Source: JAWLCQ01 sp041687095 (GTDB lineage Bacteria > Planctomycetota > Phycisphaerae > SM23-33). From it: DNA of 9,553 bases. The stretch lies in contig JAWLCQ010000179.1 of the NCBI GenBank assembly GCA_041687095.1, forward strand, positions 1 through 9,553. The letters run 5' to 3'. The notes under the pieces were generated by a model. It did no database searches, was not told the DNA's origin, and saw only the letters and a list, made by a program, of their open reading frames with translations. A program made the translations under genes and the position numbers. Shown in pieces: positions 6,301 to 9,553 of this stretch; within the stretch, counting starts at the first letter, position 1; each line of letters opens with the position of its first letter.

Positions 6301-8710
6301 TGTTCTGACCGATGATCGAATTGTTCAGCATGGCCTGTCCGGACACGCCGCTGGCGGCATAGATGCCCCCTCCCTGGCCCTGCTCCGCCACATTGCCCGT
6401 CACCGTGCAGTTGGTCAGGCCCATCCGCAGTGATCCGGAGGAGACGGTCGTAACGTGCAGCCCGCCCCCGGAGGAGGCCTGGTTGCCCGACACGGTGCAG
6501 TTCAACATGTCCACCGTCACCGGTCCGGATGTGGCGGACACCAGCATCCCTCCCCCATAGCCGCCCTGGTTGTCGGACAGCGTGCACCCGACCAGGCCGA
6601 GGTCCACGCGGCCCTCCGAAACCCCATACACCGTTGTCTCCGCCCCGATTCCTCCGCCCCCGGCGACGGCGTCGTTGCCGGTCACCGCACAGCCCCTCAT
6701 ATCAACGGTCAACACGGCATCGGCGTTGTAGGCCGTTACGGATGCCAGCAACCCGGCTCCTGCCTGGGCGGTGTTGGCGGACAGGATGCAGTTTACCATC
6801 GTCAGCGAGAGAGCTGAAGCAAGCGACTGCGAATAGGCCTTTGCACATATCGCGCCTCCGCGATCCGCGTTGTTTTCCGAAAACACGACGTCAGTGATGA
6901 CAGCGGTCACCGGCACGAGCAATTGGGCGTCGGAAGACGACCTCACGCAGATGCCTCCCCCTTCGCTGGCGGTGTTTGAGGAGACCGCGCATCGCGTCAT
7001 CGTCAGGGAGGCATTCCAGCAGAAAATGCCTCCCCCTTGGGACTTGTAGCCCGTCGCGAAGTTCCCCGTCACCGTGCTGTCCGTCAAGGTGAGCGAGCCT
7101 CCGCTGCATTGGATTCCCCCCGCAGTGGTCCCACTGTTGCCCGCCACGAGGATCTGGTCCCCATTGAGGTCCATGCCGCCGACCGTCACACCTGCATGGT
7201 AGCCATGGTTCCCTGATATGTCGCAGTTGCGCAACGTCATTGGCAGTGCAGTCGCTCCTAATCTGTGCGCCGCGATCCCACCACCGCCGCTATTGTTGGT
7301 AACCGTGGTGTTGGTCATGCTGATCGAACACCCGCCTATGGTCACAGCCGCTCCACCGTCTCCATGATTCCTTGTGATCATACAGCCGGATATTGCGAGC
7401 GTGTCCGCGCCAGCAGATGTGGAGTCATAGACGGACAGCGCACTGCCGCTCCCCTTGACAATGTTGTCGCTGAATGTACAGTCAGTAATCACCACAACCC
7501 CTGCACGAGCCGCGACTCCTCCGCCGCTGTCGGCCTCGTTGCCCGACACGGTGCAGTTGATCAGGCTCAAGGACTTGGCCATATAAACGTTCACGCCTCC
7601 GCTCGACTTGGCCCGGTTGCTCGACACGGTGCAGTTGCTGAAACTCACGTCGGCAGGCCCGGCCATGTCCACGCCCCCGCCGGTGAGTGCGGCTTGATTA
7701 CCCGTGATGGTGCAGTCGCTTATGCTCACCGTGCGACCGGAAGAAGATGAACTCCCGCTGATGCAGATGCCCCCGCCGGAAGACGCGGTGGCATTGGCGG
7801 ATATGGTGCAGCCGACCATCTCCAGCGTTGAACCCGTCGCGTAGATGCCCCCGCCCGAACGGCCCGCCGCGTTGCCCGATACTGTGCAGTGTGTAAGCCG
7901 AAGAGTGGCCGAACCATACGAGTTCGGACGAACGTATATCGCTCCGCCATGGTGGCCCGCCGAGTTCCCCGATACTATGCAATCCGTCATCACCAGCGTG
8001 GCCGATACGCCGACTGACACGTCCATCCGCACTCCGCCCCCTCCACCCTCCACAATGGGGTCTACCCCCCCGGTAACTCGCAGCCCTGTAAGCGACAGAT
8101 CCACGTCGTTCACATAAAGCACCCGGCTTGCCCCGGCGGCGTCGAGGGTGAGCTTGTCCGCCGGAAAGCCCTGGATGTCGAGTTCATCCGTGACCTCGAG
8201 CTGCGTCCCGTTGAGCGTGATCGTTCCCCCCGCCAACTCCGGGGCGAAGCGGATGATGTCCGTCTCCGTGGCGCTGCCGGCCGGGGCGTCGGTGCCGACG
8301 GGGGCGTTGGTGTTGGCGGCCTGGATGGCTTCGCGGAGGGTGAGTTGGCCGTCCGTGCCGTTGACCACGTCCAGCAGCGAGTTTACGACGTACACCGTGC
8401 CCGTCAGCAGCAGACGCGGTTCGAGGGGTTCGAGGACCCGGAGCGGGAACGCGCAGTGCGCCGGGGGGCGCGGAGGGAGCGCGAGGACGGGCGCAGGGGC
8501 CGCCGGGGAGCGCGGGGGGAGCGCGAGGGCAAGGACGGGGGCATCCGGAGAGCGCCGTGAGACCGCCGCCGCAGCCGCGGGAGCGGGGCTGGCCGCGGCC
8601 GCGGGAGCGGAGGCGGGGGCTTGGCCGCGAGCGCGGCGACTGCGGAACGAGAGCGTGCTGCCGTTTCGACGCGACGCGAACCTGCCGTTACCACGGGCCT
8701 TCGACGACAT
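3356..8710 (-). CDS. Giant LEPR-XLL beta-helix/dockerin surface-type protein
   Basis: A protein of about 1784 residues. Residues 1-90 are basic then Ala/Pro-rich, with a tandem APVLAL..PPRSPA repeat. LEPLEPRLLL (93-102) is the LEPR-XLL motif, and QLTLREAIQAAN (122-133) is CSLREA-like. Residues about 195-800 hold roughly 20 turns of CTVSGNxAxxxGGGI type, a right-handed parallel beta-helix. GSPAVDAGND to VDMGAYE (about 865-910) resembles the choice-of-anchor Q domain. Two Calx-beta-like repeats follow (about 913-1010 and 1011-1113), then Ig-like segments including SDTGVRNDDNVTRFDNGD (about 1115-1330). Five DxNxDGxVD calcium loops of dockerin type lie at about 1457-1650, and the last 130 residues are Ala/Asp-rich. 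No classical signal peptide is visible. Such proteins are thought to be exported or surface-bound. The substrate, adhesion target and cohesin partner are unknown. A strong AGGGAGG 7 bases upstream supports the start. Confidence 0.92.
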   Translation of the reverse strand: MSSKARGNGRFASRRNGSTLSFRSRRARGQAPASAPAAAASPAPAAAAAVSRRSPDAPVLALALPPRSPAAPAPVLALPPRPPAHCAFPLRVLEPLEPRLLLTGTVYVVNSLLDVVNGTDGQLTLREAIQAANTNAPVGTDAPAGSATETDIIRFAPELAGGTITLNGTQLEVTDELDIQGFPADKLTLDAAGASRVLYVNDVDLSLTGLRVTGGVDPIVEGGGGGVRMDVSVGVSATLVMTDCIVSGNSAGHHGGAIYVRPNSYGSATLRLTHCTVSGNAAGRSGGGIYATGSTLEMVGCTISANATASSGGGICISGSSSSSGRTVSISDCTITGNQAALTGGGVDMAGPADVSFSNCTVSSNRAKSSGGVNVYMAKSLSLINCTVSGNEADSGGGVAARAGVVVITDCTFSDNIVKGSGSALSVYDSTSAGADTLAISGCMITRNHGDGGAAVTIGGCSISMTNTTVTNNSGGGGIAAHRLGATALPMTLRNCDISGNHGYHAGVTVGGMDLNGDQILVAGNSGTTAGGIQCSGGSLTLTDSTVTGNFATGYKSQGGGIFCWNASLTMTRCAVSSNTASEGGGICVRSSSDAQLLVPVTAVITDVVFSENNADRGGAICAKAYSQSLASALSLTMVNCILSANTAQAGAGLLASVTAYNADAVLTVDMRGCAVTGNDAVAGGGGIGAETTVYGVSEGRVDLGLVGCTLSDNQGGYGGGMLVSATSGPVTVDMLNCTVSGNQASSGGGLHVTTVSSGSLRMGLTNCTVTGNVAEQGQGGGIYAASGVSGQAMLNNSIIGQNIASDSADVFDGLCGWIRGSHSLVGSGDGTQLANGLDGNIVGSAASPVDPMLGPLADNGGPTQTHALLFGSPAVDAGNDALTVAPDGTALPADQRGQERFWRAVDMGAYEAQFVGLLCPQAVREGDGVLPASITIPQTLGEDLVLTLQSDDTGEILLPASVTIPAGALSVEFAMTVLDDAVLDGPQQVILSAFSLGQLVGRQAVVVQDNEVALLGVVLPASVTEGEGLLAGAGQVTLPAIPEVDIIVQLTSADPAEIEVPATVTVPAGQTSAAFDITVHDDALLDGTQSVTVTAHVPGWTDGSASVDVLDDDWRVAALVFSPLDSQYSGRSFPITITAVNAHGVPVDFQGPVVLSGRSGQTAIPITPTSVALVDGVWTGDVAVLWACADMQLHASDSTGHTGASNPFLVVGGPVEVDLLPQSDTGVRNDDNVTRFDNGDATRRLQFEVLGTIAGTTVELLANGVPIGSATAAGCTTVVIANDTVKLPDGTHSIVATQRFPDGASLGKSPALAVTIDTVAPRLTGWALTSSGADWGLGRIDGPALTAGRAGPTVPWTGVDRFVFAFDSGVWGAAGSFAAYGGAAGQVPGSAVGGLGGSELLFTLGKALAPDNWALTLTDTVTDQAGNALDGESLGGALPSGDGVPGGHWNSSLSVVRGDVNGDGAVTASDGEAMHAAYGARIGMAGYNAFADLNGDGRVDLSDRGLLRAERSGALGEASEIDAVVAAFAPAGAADAWYDRDGDGDVDPADVEVLVRTEMGTAFGDANLDGRVDLDDLTVLGSFYGMGTDTAGLTGGADGGAAADGNAQPDAAAASSPDIGWGCGDFNGDGRVDLDDLTILGTAYGFDAWAAAIDAPAVPATAVLATAVPATADAAGSAAADAELTAVREASLVALPVEGEADLDPAADSATANASGASPAAIDAWAVLDVVALAGDPTGAAGTPAPLAAADTTATLAAGGDADEDDGLAGLFDSALVDVLACV

Positions 8711-8717
8711 CGTGCTG

Positions 8718-8724
8718 CCTCCCT
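8718..8724 (-). promoter_or_regulatory. Strong ribosome-binding site of the giant gene
   Basis: On the minus strand AGGGAGG stands 7 bases before the ATG at 8710. It is the best Shine-Dalgarno in the window and fixes the start upstream of the Ala/Pro-rich N-terminal extension, so that extension is probably translated. Confidence 0.8.
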
Positions 8725-8787
8725 TTCCCTGCTGTTGGCCACCGAACCGCGATCTCTCGTGAGGATCAGGCCCATGAGGTCCGTCGC

Positions 8788-8850
8788 ACGCCGACCGTCC
8801 TGCGACGTCGCCCCCGGGACGCCGACCGTCCTGTCACCTCGCCCCCCGGA
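8788..8850. repeat. 31-bp tandem direct repeat in the giant-gene leader
   Basis: Two adjacent units begin ACGCCGACCGTCCTG at 8788 and 8819 and agree at about 27 of 31 positions. They lie 80-140 bases upstream of the giant gene's start, within its probable 5' untranslated region. The duplication may be an operator pair, a structured leader, or simple slippage. Confidence 0.7.
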
Positions 8851-8863
8851 CGCGGTCCGGGGG
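8843..8863. repeat. 9-bp GC-rich hairpin in the giant-gene leader
   Basis: CCCCCGGAC at 8843-8851 pairs perfectly with GTCCGGGGG at 8855-8863 around loop GCG. It overlaps the end of the second 31-bp repeat unit. Unit one has only CCCCCGGGAC in the matching place, so the hairpin is not duplicated with the repeat. No U-run follows on either strand. Confidence 0.6.
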
Positions 8864-9024
8864 CGTTGGACGGCAGCGGCCACGCGGACCGTGCTCACGT
8901 GAGTCTCCGCAAACGCACACAGCGTACACGGCCGAGGAGACAGGGGATCGAAGAGATGTTGCCCGCCCCGGGAAACGCAGCCCCCCAGGGTCCGAAACCC
9001 CACTCAGCGCACCACACGGGAACG
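8864..9024. other. Remaining non-coding leader of the giant gene
   Basis: No gene is supported. A perfect 10-bp palindrome CTCACGTGAG sits at 8894-8903 and could be a dimeric regulator site, though a 10-base palindrome is weak evidence alone. If the promoter at 9025-9052 is right, this is part of a leader of about 300 bases. Confidence 0.4.
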
Positions 9025-9052
9025 ATTCTATCACGGAATCCGGGAGCCACAA
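9025..9052 (-). promoter_or_regulatory. Candidate promoter for the giant gene
   Basis: On the minus strand TAGAAT (9025-9030) matches 5 of 6 bases of the -10 consensus. TTGTGG (9047-9052) lies 16 bases upstream as a -35-like box, and TTGACT (9052-9057) is a better hexamer at a poor 21-base distance. The region is locally AT-richer than its surroundings. Predicted transcription starts near 9018, about 300 bases from the ATG. Motif evidence only. Confidence 0.35.
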
Positions 9053-9091
9053 GTCAAAACCCCCGCCGGGCCAGGCCTTCGCATCTCCGTG

Positions 9092-9110
9092 GCACGGGCG
9101 TCTCGCCCGT
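9092..9110. repeat. Dispersed-type palindrome CACGGGCGTCTCGCCCGTG
   Basis: CACGGGCG and CGCCCGTG form a perfect 8-bp stem around TCT. Its plus-strand translation contains GTGVSPV, a phrase I associate with spurious hypothetical proteins in planctomycete-type genomes, which points to a repeated palindrome rather than a gene. The stem lies just upstream of the candidate promoter of the giant gene. Confidence 0.65.
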
Positions 9111-9130
9111 GTGTCGCAGGGGCGGGATAG

Positions 9131-9150
9131 CCTCGTTGTTCTACAACATC
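9131..9150 (+). repeat. Partial copy of the element-flank sequence
   Basis: The 15 bases CCTCGTTGTTCTACA at 9131-9145 are identical to 9438-9452 and are the reverse complement of the left arm segment TGTAGAACAACGAGG at 28-42. Here the sequence continues as a small hairpin (GTTGT, loop TCT, ACAAC) and is not joined to GGTCAGGAGACC. This shows that the flank motif can occur without the rest of the element. Confidence 0.6.
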
Positions 9151-9196
9151 GCTCGCGAGCCTGCGTCCCGCGTTTTCTGACCCGTCCCGCGCGTCT

Positions 9197-9245
9197 GCGT
9201 TGGGGGTCTTCTGACCCTACCTCCTGCGCCGGGGGTCTCCTGACC
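9197..9245 (+). repeat. 29-bp-spaced pair of GGGGGTC-N4-GACC units
   Basis: GCGTTGGGGGTCTTCTGACC starts at 9197 and a variant with GCGCCGGGGGTCTCCTGACC starts at 9226. Each contains a short GGGTC/GACC hairpin. The second unit merges with the left end of the 206-bp element. The first looks like a degenerate extra end, so this border was duplicated or built stepwise. Confidence 0.55.
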
Positions 9246-9439
9246 TCCGGCGTCCGGGAGGGGTGAGGGATGCCTCCGCGGCAGCGTTGTTGGAGCGCCC
9301 CCTTCGCGGCGGTCCTTTGTCGGCTATCAGCTATCACCCGACAGGCTCAGGACCACGTGACCGGCCGCGAACGACGCGCCGCCATAACGCTATCGCGGAA
9401 CCGTTCCGCTCGTTCCCGGACGTTGGGGGTCAGGAGACC
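9234..9439 (+). mobile_element. MITE-like element with terminal inverted repeats, copy B
   Basis: The 206-bp block has the same ends as 41-200: GGTCTCCTGACC at left and GGTCAGGAGACC at right. Inverted similarity extends through CGTCCGGGA, about 25 of 28 bases. It has the same orientation as the left-edge copy and differs mainly by 46 extra bases at 9313-9358. The inner pair CCGCGA/TCGCGG is kept in both copies, hinting at a conserved fold. No reading frame or target-site duplication is evident, so true mobility is unproven. Confidence 0.6.
9313..9358 (+). repeat. 46-bp insertion specific to copy B
   Basis: These bases replace a single G (position 120) in the alignment with copy A. The insert holds a direct repeat GCTATCA (9323-9329 and 9330-9336) framed by TGTCGG and CCGACA, which can form a stem-loop. 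It may be a small repeat nested inside the element, or ancestral sequence lost from copy A. Confidence 0.6.
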
Positions 9440-9458
9440 TCGTTGTTCTACACATCTC
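9425..9458 (-). repeat. Right arm of a 34-bp perfect inverted repeat
   Basis: This is the exact reverse complement of 22-55. It includes the end of copy B plus a flank containing CTCGTTGTTCTACA. At the left edge the flank joins the left end of copy A, and here it joins the right end of copy B. The flank therefore always lies outside the element and points outward. Confidence 0.85.
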
Positions 9459-9553
9459 CGCGCCGCATCCCGCGCCCTCGATCCGGGGCCTCCCGATCGT
9501 ATCCCGCCCCCGTCCGGCTTGTCCGGGCGGAGCGAAGGCTTGTAAGCTACCCC
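9459..9553. other. Non-coding right edge
   Basis: No gene is supported. CCGTCCGG and CCGGGCGG around 9510-9530 can pair with one G-U wobble, giving another GC-rich stem-loop with loop CTTGT. The sequence resembles the dispersed-palindrome style of the rest of the intergenic DNA and is cut by the window end. Confidence 0.35.

Noticed and set aside
4832..6433. 533-residue plus-strand open frame opposite the giant gene
   Set aside because: It is Arg/His/Gly-rich, lacks a domain or ribosome-binding site, and overlaps the giant gene's Calx-beta and anchor regions, which are clearly coding on the minus strand.
8557..9180. 207-residue plus-strand frame ending in GTGVSPV and related text
   Set aside because: Its end is the translation of dispersed palindromes and its start is antisense to the giant gene's N-terminus. 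It is a typical spurious prediction.
9092..9458. CRISPR array or tRNA/ncRNA gene in the right-edge repeats
   Set aside because: Repeat spacings are irregular (29 bp, then about 190 bp), repeat units are palindromic pieces without uniform spacers, and no cloverleaf could be drawn.
22..9458. Complete composite transposon
   Set aside because: No transposase, integrase or resolvase lies between the inverted arms, and serS is an unlikely passenger. A dispersed non-autonomous repeat explains the arms with fewer assumptions.

Overview
The window is GC-rich bacterial DNA that most likely comes from a planctomycete, with Phycisphaerae-like lineages as the best guess. The reasons are a very large surface-type protein carrying an LEPR-XLL motif, a CSLREA-like segment, a beta-helix and dockerin repeats; an unusual seryl-tRNA synthetase; and intergenic space full of short GC-rich palindromes. 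This assignment is inference from style and domain content, not from a phylogenetic marker.

Layout from left to right. Positions 1-397 are non-coding and hold a 160-bp element with terminal inverted repeats. Positions 398-1622 (+) hold three small genes joined by 4-base stop/start overlaps. The first looks like a stand-alone HYD1-type ADP-ribosyltransferase and the other two are unrecognised. Positions 1626-2972 (-) hold serS, convergent with the cassette and only three bases from its last stop. Positions 2973-3355 are non-coding: a purine-rich repeat tract next to serS, then a cluster of palindromes. Positions 3356-8710 (-) hold one gene for a protein of about 1784 residues. Positions 8711-9553 are non-coding: its leader, a candidate promoter, several dispersed palindromes, and a second, 206-bp copy of the left-edge element.

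The small-gene cassette is the best candidate for an undescribed system. It is a minimal ART-fold enzyme with no delivery domain, translationally coupled to two unknown proteins that could be antitoxin, immunity, regulatory or substrate-recruiting partners. The giant protein is probably an exported or surface component. serS is housekeeping and has no evident functional link to either neighbour. The two element copies also place a perfect 34-bp inverted repeat around almost the whole window, but no transposase or integrase is present, so a dispersed MITE-like family is the simpler reading.
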